Source: Toxorhynchites rutilus septentrionalis
Taxonomy: Eukaryota; Arthropoda; Insecta; Diptera; Culicidae
Direction: 5' to 3'
Assembly (NCBI RefSeq): GCF_029784135.1
Contig: NC_073745.1
Span: 102,194,125 to 102,258,124, forward strand
DNA length: 64,000 nucleotides
This document shows, in pieces, positions 1-9,540 of this stretch (positions within the stretch are counted from its first letter, which is position 1; each line of letters opens with the position of its first letter). The notes below the pieces were generated by a model. That model had not been told where the DNA came from. It searched no databases and saw only the letters and a program-made list of their open reading frames with translations. A program made the translations under genes and the position numbers.

Positions 1-57
1 AAACATATATGTTTTTAGTATTTTAAGTGTGGTCACATCAGATCAACATCAACCAAC

Positions 58-180
58 ATGACTTCATGCGGCAAGGAAGGCAAAGGAGGATCGAAGCGTA
101 TCGCAAGGTTCTACTTGATAATATCCAGTGTATCAAATTCGCTATTCGCCGTTTAGCTCGACGTGATGGTGTCAACGAAA
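58..180 (+). pseudogene. Decayed histone H4 fragment (N-terminal part)
   Basis: The start at 58 reads MTSCGKEGKGGSKR, matching the histone H4 tail with a short internal deletion. About one base is missing near 99/100. The next frame then reads YRKVLLDNIQ..AIRRLARRDGV, the H4 globular start. Similarity stops near 180 and the remaining ~60 residues of H4 are not recognisable. H4 is a core nucleosome protein, but this copy cannot encode one. The 5' leader with a CAACATCAACCA-like context seems retained. A histone-type 3' stem-loop lies 260 bp downstream, so this may be a relic of a cluster gene rather than a processed copy. Confidence 0.8.
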
Positions 181-441
181 ACCACCAAAATAAAAACAGA
201 AATAAGCAGCAGCGGCTCCGAAAAAGCTACCGCTGCCAAAAAAACAACAGAAGTGAATTGTTGTTTTTGTTGCTCCATAAAGTTTTACGCGAGTAAATAT
301 GTCGGAATATATGTTCACGCAATATGAGCGCCAATCTCGTAAACGTGCATCGGAGCTGAAACAACTTTCTATCACTGATACCGAAAGCTCGATTGTAACA
401 CTGGTGAAATGAACAAAAAATACCCAACAACCAAATCAAAC
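181..441 (+). other. Degenerate sequence between H4 relic and stem-loop
   Basis: I could not match this stretch convincingly to the C-terminal part of H4 or to another histone. One frame (312-411) reads MFTQYERQSRKRASE..LVK and stops shortly before the stem-loop. This is a basic peptide with no family that I recognise. It may be rearranged remains of a second histone gene. Confidence 0.3.
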
Positions 442-457
442 GGCCCTTTTCAGGGCC
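442..457 (+). other. Histone mRNA-type 3' stem-loop
   Basis: GGCCCTTTTCAGGGCC is a perfect 6-bp stem with a 4-base TTTC loop followed by A, matching the consensus bound by SLBP on replication-dependent histone mRNAs. It is preceded by an ACCAAATCAAAC stretch, also typical. A purine-rich CAAAGAA at about 472, 15 nt past the stem, could be a histone downstream element. The nearest recognisable histone coding sequence is the broken H4 fragment at 58-180. Confidence 0.7.
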
Positions 458-581
458 ATCAGATCATTATCAAAGAATTTAACAATATATTTTTTTCAAA
501 CATCCAAAATCAGCATGCGACAGATAGCCTAACGTAATTCTACGTCAACTATGCGGTCGTGTCTCGGACACAACCTTCTGT

Positions 582-1572
582 GACTTTTTGTAAATGTTTA
601 ATATTATAAATTATAGGCAGAATGTATACCTGTAAATGAATTTTAAAATAAAGCCTACAAACCAAAGAATGTTAGGGTTTTCATTATGGAATTATTTATA
701 ACATTAAAGTTCAGTAAATTCTTATTTGAAAATGATGTGTTCGGGATTTGAATACGTCGAAACTCGATTCAAATTCCGAACACTACTTCAATACTAATTT
801 TAATGAATATTTCTGAACAAAATATATTTTTTTTCATCCATTTATTACAGTCCCTTACCTTTTCTAGCACTTAATGTGAAAACAGCAAACAAAATAGTTG
901 AAAAACTACAAAAACTGAAAAAATAACGGTGCTTGTCTTTTACGGAATTTGCTAACGCCAACATTTTATCATTGGTTTTGACTGTCACTTTTTTTGCAAA
1001 TGCTGAATATTATAAATTATGGGCTGTATATATGATACCTGTAAATGATGTGAAAATGTAGCCTATAACCCAAAGAATGTCTCATTATCCAACTATTTAT
1101 AACATTAAAGTTCAGTAAATTTACATTTCAAAAATGAAGTGTTCGGAATTTGAATCATGCAAATAAACTTGATTCAAATTCCGTACACCACTTCAATACT
1201 AAATTCAATGAATATTTTTGCATACAATATAATTTTTTTCATCCATTTATTGTAGATTGTCACCTTTTCTAGCAATCAACCTGAAAAAAAGCAAACAAAG
1301 AAATTGAAAGGACTACAAAAACTAAAAAATTAACGATGCATGCTTTTTACGCAATTTGCTAACACACGCATTTTATCTTTGGTTTTGACTGTCACTTTTT
1401 TGCAAATGTTTAATATTTTAAATTATAGGCTAAATCAATGCTCGTAAATGATGTTAAAATGTAGCTTATACCTCAAAGAATGTCAGGGCTTTCATTATTC
1501 AATTATCTATAACATTAAACTGTAGTAAATTTACATTTAAAAATGAAGTGTTCGGAATTTGAGACTGTTCGG
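582..1572. repeat. Tandem repeat, ~405-bp unit, about 2.5 copies
   Basis: Blocks beginning GACTTTTTGTAAATG (582), GTCACTTTTTTTGCAAATG (~982) and GTCACTTTTTTGCAAATG (~1390) repeat the same order of segments, with a period of about 401-408 bp. The third unit breaks off near 1572. Each complete unit contains an inverted repeat, GTGTTCGG(A/G)ATTTGAAT... facing ...ATTCAAATTCCG(A/T)ACAC, which could fold. There is no coding potential. The copies differ by substitutions and small indels, so the array is not recent. Confidence 0.85.
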
Positions 1573-1985
1573 AATATCAGACAAAACGGTAGCAGCTCTG
1601 AAAAAAATCATACAAAATTTCAATTCTAAATTTGAAAAATACGATAGAATGGGAGCAACAAAATAACTTTAATTTAGCTACAATGTCTTTCACACAATGT
1701 ATTCGAGAAAACATGAGACATTGCTATGAGAAAAGCACTGTAACTATAACGTCGTTATATCATGTTATACTGTGTTGTTTTACGTGTCCATGTGATAAAT
1801 ATTGCCATAAATGTTATTTTGTTATAATGTTATAAATCATACATATTGGAGGGAAAAAAGATTTTTCGTTTAAGAAAAATTTCTGTTTCGAATATATCAC
1901 GTTTCCATTTTAATACGCGGCCATTTTTTAGCGTGATATAATCGAGACGTCGTGTTATATTTTTTTCATTTTTCTGTTTTGCAAA
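1573..1985. other. AT-rich stretch without recognised feature
   Basis: Nothing beyond scattered stop-rich AT-rich DNA was recognised between the tandem repeat and the copia relic. Confidence 0.5.
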
Positions 1986-1986
1986 A

Positions 1987-3940
1987 TCACTGAAATCGTT
2001 CATAAAACTTTATTAGCGAGCAAATAATGATACGCTGGATACAAATAGGGTTTGAAGAAGTAAAAATGAAAATCTTTATGGAAAGTACACAACAAGGTAA
2101 CCATGCTAACACCTTTGCTGCTAAGTTGGTTCTCTGTTGAACAGTTATGTTGCTATAATGCCATGTTGTCGACAATGGTGCTCCACAACATTGTTCGATT
2201 TGATACCAATAGTTTTTCGTAACTATCTGCTTCAGCTTCATTGCCCCCAGAGGCTTGGTAAACAGGCCTGCCTTCATAATATCCTTTGGACAGTACTGTA
2301 GGATTACGATGTCGTTCTCCACAAGGTCCTTTACGAAACAGTACTTCGTGTCAGTGAGATTCGACTTGCGGGTGTTCCTATCAGCAACAGAAAGAGCAAT
2401 ACAACTCAGATTGTCTTCATTTACCTATATCGGTAGCTTAAGTTTTTAAGGTCGTTCATCAACTTTCGAATCCTTGAAGACATTCAGCAAGCGCGATGTA
2501 TTCCGCTTGTGTGCTTGACAATAAAATTCCAGCCTGTTTGTTGTATTTCTAGTTGTCCACCGTACAGCTTGAAGATGCAACCGGTATTCGATTTCCGGTC
2601 GTCGGCTTCACCTTCCCAATCTGCATCGGCAAAGACTTCAAGTCCAAATTGTTCTGTGACCCCAAAATGTAATTCGTGGTCGATTGTACCCTTGATAAAA
2701 CTTAAAACTCTTTTACCTTCATTCCAGTCAGCTTTAATAGGCTTCGATACACGTCTTCCAAGAATAGAGGTTGCGACGGTCACTTCAGGGTTTGTATTGA
2801 TGGCTCCTAGTGAACTCTGGAACTGCTTTTGAAATGGTTATACTCCTTCTCTTGTTGAAGAAAGCTGGTTGTCAATGTTGGATGCATTCGCATTCACAAT
2901 CTGGAAAGGTGATAGCACTTTCGTTATGTAGTTCTTCTGGTTATGAACAAACTTCATTCAAACTTGAATTCCCAGAAAGGAACGTAATCACTTAACTCCG
3001 TTTTTTGAACTCCGCTAGTAATGCTTTCACCAAATGGTTGTACACCGATTCTGTCTTCGCAATAACGACGATGTTATTGAATTCTGCGTTCGGACACCGT
3101 ACAGTCAGGGATCTGCAGTTGACGACTGGAACCCATGCTTCTCGAACACATCATCAATTCTACGGCTCACGACTCTTGCGGCCTGCTTGAGTCCTTTAAC
3201 CGCGTCTCAATGGGCATACGACATTCATGTTGATGCCCGTGAAGTCCAAGGTTGCTTCATATAGATCTCTTCCTGAAGCTCCCCATATAAGTACACCGTT
3301 TTGATGTCTACGTGACGAACCAGCATTTTTGAGAAAATCTTTGCACCATAGGATTGCATTTGAACAGTCTCATATCCTTTTCGTTTGAAAACTCATTTGC
3401 ATCCTATTAGCTTGTGTTTTGAAGGTAGATCGAAGAATTTCCCATGTGCAATACCATTTCTTTCTCACATTGCGACCTTCGACTTTTAACATGCTCAGAC
3501 CTTAAAACAGCTTCCGCGCCCGCCTTCGGTTCAGCCTGTAGATTTACGGTAAGTCTAAAGGAGTCCTTACATCCTTGCGAAAAAAAACACCAATGTTCGG
3601 TCGAGATGAACGTCGGCACTGATTCGGAGTATGTTGTATCTTCTACCGAATTCTGCTGCCGACAGTCGCTTTCGTTTTCAGTCTTGGGAAAATCTAGTTC
3701 TTCGGGATGTTCATCTTTCTTCGCGACAGGATCTCCTTCACTCAAAAAACGGACAGAAATTTCTCCAACATCCTTCTCAGTTGCAGCCAAAAACCTTCAA
3801 ATGCTTGATTTCAGGCTTTTTATCAAACCAAATCCCGAATGGTGTAACACCTACTGCGCTGGATGGCAGCCTGGTCTGTCAACAAGTCAATATTCAAGGT
3901 CCTATTCTTTTTTTCGGTCACGCCATTTTGTTTAGGCTTA
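1987..3940 (-). pseudogene. Ty1/copia pol relic: integrase end, RT and RNase H
   Basis: Minus-strand fragments follow the order of copia pol. Near 3930 comes an integrase motif reading QNGV-like then ERKNRT with stops, followed by an RLPSSAVGVTPF segment. Next are RT-region debris around 3200-3400, the RNase H segment FADADWEGEADDRKSNTG at about 2630-2580, SSTQAEYIALAE near 2500, and a terminal VILQYCPKDIMKAGLFTKPLG block near 2290. Many stops and frameshifts break it. The family's role is copying a retrotransposon RNA and inserting the DNA, but this copy is dead. I did not identify an LTR. The SINE at 3941-4190 separates it from the upstream pol part. Confidence 0.85.
3934..3939 (+). repeat. 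SINE target-site duplication, left
   Basis: AGGCTT directly precedes the SINE and recurs at 4192-4197 after it, as expected for LINE-mediated insertion. The copia frame can be followed across the site when the SINE is removed. Confidence 0.6.
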
Positions 3941-4190
3941 GCGCTCCCGTGGTCGAGTGGTTAGCGTCACACATTATCATGCCGGGGGTTCGGGTTCGAT
4001 TCCCGTTCTGGCCGGAAGATTTTTCGTCAAAAAATATGTAGTCACGTGTATTTTAGAGCTTGCCACTCCAGAATACATTCAAGGCGTGTTATTCGGCATA
4101 GAAATCTCAACTAAGTACTACTAACAAAAAAAATGATGCAAAATGTCAAATGTTCCACTGGAAACGTTAGTGTCATCCAAGAAGAAGAGG
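3941..4190 (+). mobile_element. tRNA-derived SINE, full-length copy
   Basis: The 5' part resembles a tRNA, with an A box TGGTCGAGTGG at 3950-3960 and a B box GGTTCGATTCC at 3993-4003. These two elements form the internal RNA polymerase III promoter. A unique body follows and ends in a GAAGAAGAGG tail. Two other copies lie at 28562-28740 and 47825-48095 and share the body, including TTCAAGGCGTGTTATT. Flanking AGGCTT repeats mark the insertion into the copia relic. It may belong with the Feilai-type mosquito SINEs, but I cannot confirm the family name. Confidence 0.85.
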
Positions 4191-4560
4191 AAGGCTTCTT
4201 CCCGAACTGGTTTTCCACAAAACGGACGTATTCGAGAATCTTGCCTTCAACACCAGATTTATCCTTAAATAATATATCATTGTGTATCTGCAATGGTCAT
4301 CGTTCAATTAGATAATATCCGCAAACCACCCATAAGTTTTGTAAATCATGTAAATTTATATTGTCGCCATGAAAATAGCTCCCTTCTGAAGCAATACGCA
4401 GGACGTGCCATCTTCCCTTCAAGGCAATATTCACACTTTAGATGAACTTCACAGTTCTTCATCCCTCCAAATACAACCCTATGGTCAAGTCTACGGTGCC
4501 ACAAATGTTGGCAATCCTGATTATGTCGTCGTTTTCGTCGAAATGGTACAATCTATTTAC
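4191..4560 (-). pseudogene. Ty1/copia pol relic: pre-integrase zinc and integrase core
   Basis: The minus strand reads MKNCEVHLKCEYCLEGKMAR near 4450, a gag-pre-integrase HHCC-type motif. Further on it reads IHNDILFKDKSGVEGKILEY then FVENQFGKKP, ending at the SINE. This is the segment upstream of the pol remains at 1987-3940 in the same orientation, so the two belong to one element. About 40 codons of the integrase core that normally separate these motifs are absent. Stops are present. The left border at about 4560 is cut by mariner sequence. Confidence 0.8.
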
Positions 4561-4562
4561 TA

Positions 4563-4740
4563 CATGAGCTGAAAAGTCCCGGGATTTTTAATGAAAACAA
4601 TAGTTTTTTTGGGCGAAGCTGTATTTATTCCTCAGCATAGTTTCCTTCGAGGCCTAGACACTTGGTATAGCGAGTTTCCAACATTTAAAAAGTGTGTCAT
4701 TTAAAAAAAAAATACGATTTGCCTCTTTTTCCATTTTCTA
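4563..4740 (-). pseudogene. mariner transposase C-terminal relic with one terminus
   Basis: After a TA at 4561-4562 comes CATGAGCTGAAAAGTCCCGG, a mariner-like terminus. The minus strand then reads LETRYTKCLGLEGNYA, which matches the end of mariner transposases. The opposite terminus and the catalytic core are missing. This is a truncated, dead copy inserted next to the copia relic. Confidence 0.65.
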
Positions 4741-4784
4741 TACTAAGGCTCAACTAGTGACACTTAAACAACTGTAGTTTGTGA

Positions 4785-5250
4785 ATGCACCATTTGATAA
4801 CGGAACGAATCGAAGCAGTGTGGTTTGAGCGCTCGAAACGAATGTTGTCTCATTTTGAAAAGAAGCAACTGATCATCGTGTTCTCAGATTCGAAACTTTA
4901 TTCGACTGTACCGGTATCCAGTACACGAACGGATAAGTATGTTTTACTCCTGAAGCCTGAAAATGTAAATGTGAAATTTAAGATTACCACCAATCATCCC
5001 CCTGGAGTCATGGTATTTGGATGAGGTTACATCGAATCGATTTAAAATGCCTTCATTTTTCATAAAATCAGATTTAAAAGTGGACACTGAAGTCTACATG
5101 GACACTTTGAAGGATCAAGTTTTTCCGTGGATTCAAGAAAACTTCGATGATCACTAGAATATTGTTTTTCAACAAGTTGGAGCACCATGTCATGCAGTGA
5201 TAGGCATGAAAAAAGAATATCTTGGATGTTTAGAAACTTTTCTCAATTTC
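4785..5250 (+). pseudogene. Tc1/mariner-type transposase relic
   Basis: One frame reads FSDSKLYSTVPVSSTRTDKY, KPENVNVKFKITTNHPPGVMVFG and, after stops, VYMDTLKDQVFPWIQENF and VFQQVGAPCHA. This is the order found in Tc1/mariner-superfamily catalytic domains: first acidic residue, the NHP.GVMVFG block, then a Q.GAPCHA block. Here V replaces the expected acidic residue of the last block, and several stops interrupt it. No terminal repeats were assigned. Confidence 0.7.
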
Positions 5251-5879
5251 TGGACTATTTTATCGAAAACTACTATCGTAATTTTATAGAATTGTTTGTT
5301 AAATATTACTCTTTCAATTGATTAACAAGTCTTAACAACAAGCCATTTTTGTTAGATTTTGTTCACTCCCTTACATGACCTCTTTAATGTGTGCAAATAT
5401 GCGTCCACCCCCAAAAAATAAGATTAAAGTCACTCAAAACCTTTGAGTAACCACTCGTCGCTTCATGTTATGACAGTAATAGATGTGCGGAATTGTTGGC
5501 AATCGATATTAAAGTGATATGAACAAAGTGTTGTTTACATTGTATTAAAAACAACATTAGATAACGGTTTCTCAATTTTGTTTGAATAAAAACAAAATTG
5601 AGAAATTTGGTTAAGTTGAAATAGCAATTTCATGACTCTTTATAATAAAAACACATTTTCATTGCATTTCCATCATATGGGTTTGATTCACAAAACTTAA
5701 ACCAAACATTTCATTTTAAAGGCACGCAAAATAAAATTGAAACAAGTATAAAATCCCGAATTCGAGAAATAACGAATCACACAATAAAAGCAAAAAAGCT
5801 AAAAGCATCAATATTTAGTGTGGCCTCCTGAAGCTTGAATGACCTGTTGGAGACTACCAATCACCTAATCATCTATGGG

Positions 5880-6211
5880 CATATTATCGAGCAAAGTTCT
5901 GAAGGTGCTAAGGGTCGATTCCGTTCCACGCCTTCTGGAGAGCCGTGAAATAAGCTGTTTCGTAGGCCAGTTTTTGAAGCGATTCCTTCAGGTTATCCTT
6001 GAGCATGTCAACGTAGACATCTGTTGTCATGATTCCGTGAATTCGCTCCAGATTTTCAACACCAGCCATCCTCGCACAATTACATTGCATCCTCTCCGTG
6101 CTTGACTATAGCCTACAAATGACTTTTCTGCAATCCTTAACCATCCTTCCGCCACACTCTTTCGCGTCGCTTCTTGTTGAAAAGCTCAAATTTCGATTCG
6201 TCAGTCCAAAG
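5880..6211 (-). pseudogene. Tc1 transposase C-terminal half (broken)
   Basis: The minus strand starts at the MITE border with LWTDESKFELFNKKRRERVW, the first catalytic-Asp block of Tc1 transposases. It later reads RIHGIMTTDVYVDMLKDNLKESLQ. Stops occur between these blocks, and the last catalytic blocks (QDNDPKH and the final Glu) are not visible. It continues the N-terminal part at 7130-7503. Confidence 0.8.
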
Positions 6212-6213
6212 TA

Positions 6214-7124
6214 AGGTAAATGACCTTGGTTTGTCCAATTTGGGATGTTTTTACGCAACTAGTAAATACAAATCGATTTTTCTTCATGAAAATCACATAT
6301 AATCGATACGTGTTTGGGTTTGTTGAAAAGCCCCAAGTCTCTAGTTGCTAATACTGCCATAAGGTGCTGAAATTATTTAAATTGTTATGTTTTTCAACGA
6401 TTTTCCACAAGGAGGAATTGGTTTGACCGCCTCTGATGATGGTTTGTCCAAAAAATGATCATGATTTGTCCGTCTTTAGAAATCACCATTTTTGAATGAA
6501 AACATTCGTTTATTGTCATCATATTGATCCATTCACAATTTAGGCTTTCTTTAGAATATTGCCTTTTTTTTGGGCATTTTAAAAGTGTTACCCTCAACAC
6601 ACTCAATACAGAGAAACTTTATTTATGCCATGCGCGAAGGACACAATAAACAAACTGAAGCGCGCCAAGCGGTTGCCATAGAAATCACGTGGACAAAACT
6701 ACACTATTGAATTGGACAACTCATGATCAGAATTGAGTTCATCAAAATGCGTTAATTTAATGATTTATCTATGTAAATCTGATACAAATGGTGTTCAAGC
6801 ATGATGTTTACAATATTTGTAAGTGTTATAATCCAGAAAAGGTCTGAATATGTGCCAAATAATCATCTGGTGATCGATTAAAAGTTAGCTCAATTGAGGG
6901 GAGCATTGACATCAATAGAAGGTGTATTTTATCATCCTTTAAAACATGTGATTACGTAAAAATATACTATAAAACTACTGTAAATCAAGAAAAAGACAAT
7001 TTTGTTTATATGTTTTGAAACATTCAAATACCTGATTTGACAAAGGTGTGCTAAATTAGAGCATTCAAAAAAGTGAACAAACCATGATCATATTTTCGAC
7101 TGGACAAACCAAAATCATTTACCT
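6214..7124. mobile_element. 911-bp MITE nested in the Tc1 relic
   Basis: Its termini are AGGTAAATGACCTTGGTTTG and the near-complement ending ACCAAAATCATTTACCT. The flanks are TA at 6212-6213 and 7125-7126. The flanking Tc1 transposase sequence resumes on each side. No transposase is encoded, so the element is non-autonomous and probably mobilised by a Tc1/mariner-superfamily enzyme. Confidence 0.8.
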
Positions 7125-7129
7125 TACAT

Positions 7130-7503
7130 TGTTCTGAAAGTGTTTGGGTTTGTTAACATGTTTTCGGGAAGATTCAGTTTATTTTTCTTTCTGATAAATG
7201 GACGGTTTTTTTTGTGAATCTGCTTTTGAGTCTATGCTCAGCTAGTCTGCGGCACACGGTTCTGGCCGATACTGCCATTTCCCGGATGATTCGTTGATCC
7301 GTTCGGCTATCGGTATTCCGACGACGGCCTCTTCCGGATTTGTCAGCAAGCAAACCATAAGCTTTGTGTTAGTGCACAATTCCACGGACTACTCCCTGGC
7401 TTGTTCCGAACTTCTCTGCAATCTTCCGCTGTGAAATCTGCTGCAAATGATCCCTTACGACAAGATATCGGACTTGCATGCTGATTTTCGTTCCATCCAT
7501 TTT
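7130..7503 (-). pseudogene. Tc1 transposase N-terminal half (helix-turn-helix)
   Basis: The minus strand starts at 7503 with MDGTKISMQVRYLVVRDHL, then QQISQRKIAEKFGTSQGVVR and, after a stop, SGRGRRRNTDSRTDQRIIRE. This is the paired-like DNA-binding region of Tc1 transposases with its GRPR-like linker. At least one nonsense codon (after GIVH) inactivates it. Confidence 0.8.
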
Positions 7504-7710
7504 GATTTTGTTGAAAACTCTTTGAACAACTATTTCAACAACTTTTATGTGCCAACGTAAACAACACTTTGTTTATATCACGTCAACTGAATCACTGAAA
7601 GTTTGTAAATAATATCGCACATTGTGGAAACAAGGGGTTAATCAAAGGTTTTGAATGATTTTAAATATTTTTTTTAGAGTGGGCTTTTATTTTTGTCATC
7701 GTATATTTGC

Positions 7711-8140
7711 ATACTTTAAATAAGTTATGTAAGAAAGTGAAAAAATCGACCGAAAATGGCAAAACTTGTTACTTACTTGGAAGAGTAATAGTTAATATAC
7801 AATTCTATGAAATAGCAGTAGTAGTTTTTAATGAAATACCTAGTCCAGAAATTGAGAAAAGTTTTTGAATATGCATGATGGGCTTTTTTATGTCTATCAC
7901 TGTACACAAGTGTCAATTTTCTTAGATGTTTTGAGAAGTTCTGTGACAATTACTAGTGACGCATCGCTTTAATCGACTTCGCGGGAACACATATCAAATT
8001 TTACCAATAAATAAGGCAACAAACAATCGACTGAAACTGTTCTCCACGTGCAATTGGCACACTGCATCAAACACCAGCTCAGGATTTGTTCTCCGCCGTT
8101 CGCCGAATTCAGCCATTGCGCGAACAAAACGCTGCTAAAT
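7711..8140. other. No recognised feature
   Basis: The DNA is AT-rich with short open frames only. I see no transposon terminus or coding match here. Confidence 0.4.
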
Positions 8141-8149
8141 TTGATCCGT

Positions 8150-9540
8150 TTACCGGTGCATTGTTTCGGGTTCCAATACTGAGGCGAAGCTGATGAATTC
8201 AATTTTTTCCTGCCGCCAGGATTGCGTTCCCATCGACAGCTGGGAATGCACCGACAAAGATAACAATAGAAAATCTCGCTCGTGATAGCTGCATTTCCCC
8301 TTGCTACTGTCAGTTTTTGACAGTTTCATGCGAGGGAAACCTGTAAACTTTTTCAGTGTATTTTTTTTGTATTGTTCCACTCCACACAAAATCTATCGAT
8401 TCGAAAGGATTTACCGGGCGTCAATGACGCTCGGGCTTATCGACGGCGAGCGCTGTATGCGTTGGGAAACTTTTTTTCTGCTCTGAATTGTGCATTTATT
8501 AGCGCTCCACTGTGAGTGAGACAATGAGGTTTGAAGTAATGTCGTACGCCGGTAATCAATCGGCGCCTGCCGCCATATGATTCTGTTGCTGGCTGTGAAA
8601 TACGTGAGCCGGCATCAGGCTCACGCAAATGCATTTGCTGCCATTGTTTCGAAATGTGGCATTGTTTGGCGCTTGGTTGTTGTTTGTTTGCACAGCAGAT
8701 GCATTTTTGGCCTATTGTGGCAGTGGGCAGTGGTGGTGGTGAATGATTAAATTGCAATTAGTGGTATTCAGTGATAATTGCATGACATTTGGCGACGATG
8801 ATTGACGTTATTTCGGGGTTGATGGTTTTTTCTTCAAACGTCAGAGATGGTAGCAGTCCTGGCATTCGATTTGATCATAAACCACGAAAGTAATATCCAC
8901 ATTTGTTTCCGTTGTTTTCCGTAGCTTTACATTAGTTATGGAAATTAAACGTCCATTCCCCGTCACGCTCAGAGACGCCGGTGCACACATCCATATAGAC
9001 GGAGAGCAAATAAAATGTCATGAATTATTTTAATCGGCTCTTGCATATTGATAGCCGTGGACTGCAGCCGATGCATCGGTCCAGCTGGACATCGAATGGC
9101 CCCTCTGATGTCAAATATATTAGCTGCCATTTTCCTGCCCGTATCAGAGCTTTAGCTTCAAGCGAGACTGAGACTGTTTCAGTATGTAAATTTTGAGCCT
9201 ATAATACAAGCCCGCCATTCGCTTCGCTACCGCCCAATAGCCTCGGAGCTGGGAAGTGAATTACATGGTATTATATTAATAAATCGAGTTGTAAACAAAT
9301 AACAAAAATATTGATTCCCATTTCAATATATTATTCATGGGGTGTGGTGGTGGCGGTGGTCAGTGGGGTGGCCCGTTATGTTTGGGGTAGAGCAATATGA
9401 CTGAGCGAAAATATTTATCCTTCTGTGAACCCCGATAAACTTGGAGCACGCGGAAGGTAAACAAGCGGTTGGACGGGCAAATATATACGCACTATCGGGC
9501 CGAGTGAAAATATCGTCAGCCGGGTACAATAACGTTTGAC
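8150..9540. other. Repeat-free, less AT-rich island, possible regulatory DNA
   Basis: Base composition rises well above the surrounding AT-rich repeats and no transposon motif was recognised. Short open frames occur but lack codon-like structure or known domains. The stretch includes the paired dyads at 8604-8638 and low-complexity GGT/GTG runs near 8725-8742 and 9338-9360. Such islands between transposons in mosquito genomes can hold introns or enhancers of neighbouring genes. That is inference only. Confidence 0.4.
8604..8638. promoter_or_regulatory. Adjacent hairpin and palindrome
   Basis: GTGAGCC-ggcatca-GGCTCAC (8604-8624) is a perfect 7-bp inverted repeat. It abuts the perfect 14-bp palindrome GCAAATGCATTTGC (8625-8638), which overlaps octamer/POU-like ATGCAAAT half-sites on both strands. 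It could be a protein-binding composite site, but no function is shown. Confidence 0.3.

Larger units (their letters stand above)
5393..7710 (-). mobile_element. Decayed Tc1 element with long terminal inverted repeats
   Basis: The left end (GCAAATATGCGTCCACC...) and right end (...CATCGTATATTTGC) form diverged inverted repeats of roughly 150 bp. They share CTCAAAACCTTTGA-like and AACAAAGTGTTGTTTAC segments (about 5521-5542 and 7558-7580). The interior encodes a broken Tc1 transposase on the minus strand and is split by a 911-bp MITE at 6214-7124. Without the MITE the element is about 1.4 kb, within the Tc1 size range. Confidence 0.75.

Noticed and set aside
3444..3935. A 163-codon plus-strand frame.
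   Set aside because: It is antisense to the copia pol relic, whose motifs are on the minus strand.
3950..4010. A tRNA gene suggested by good A and B boxes (also at 48035-48088).
   Set aside because: The cloverleaf is incomplete, and the same tRNA-like head is fused to a shared non-tRNA body in three copies, so it is a SINE head.
8437..8757. A 106-codon minus-strand frame in the repeat-free island.
   Set aside because: No domain, a low-complexity start and no splice or promoter support. The region reads better as non-coding.
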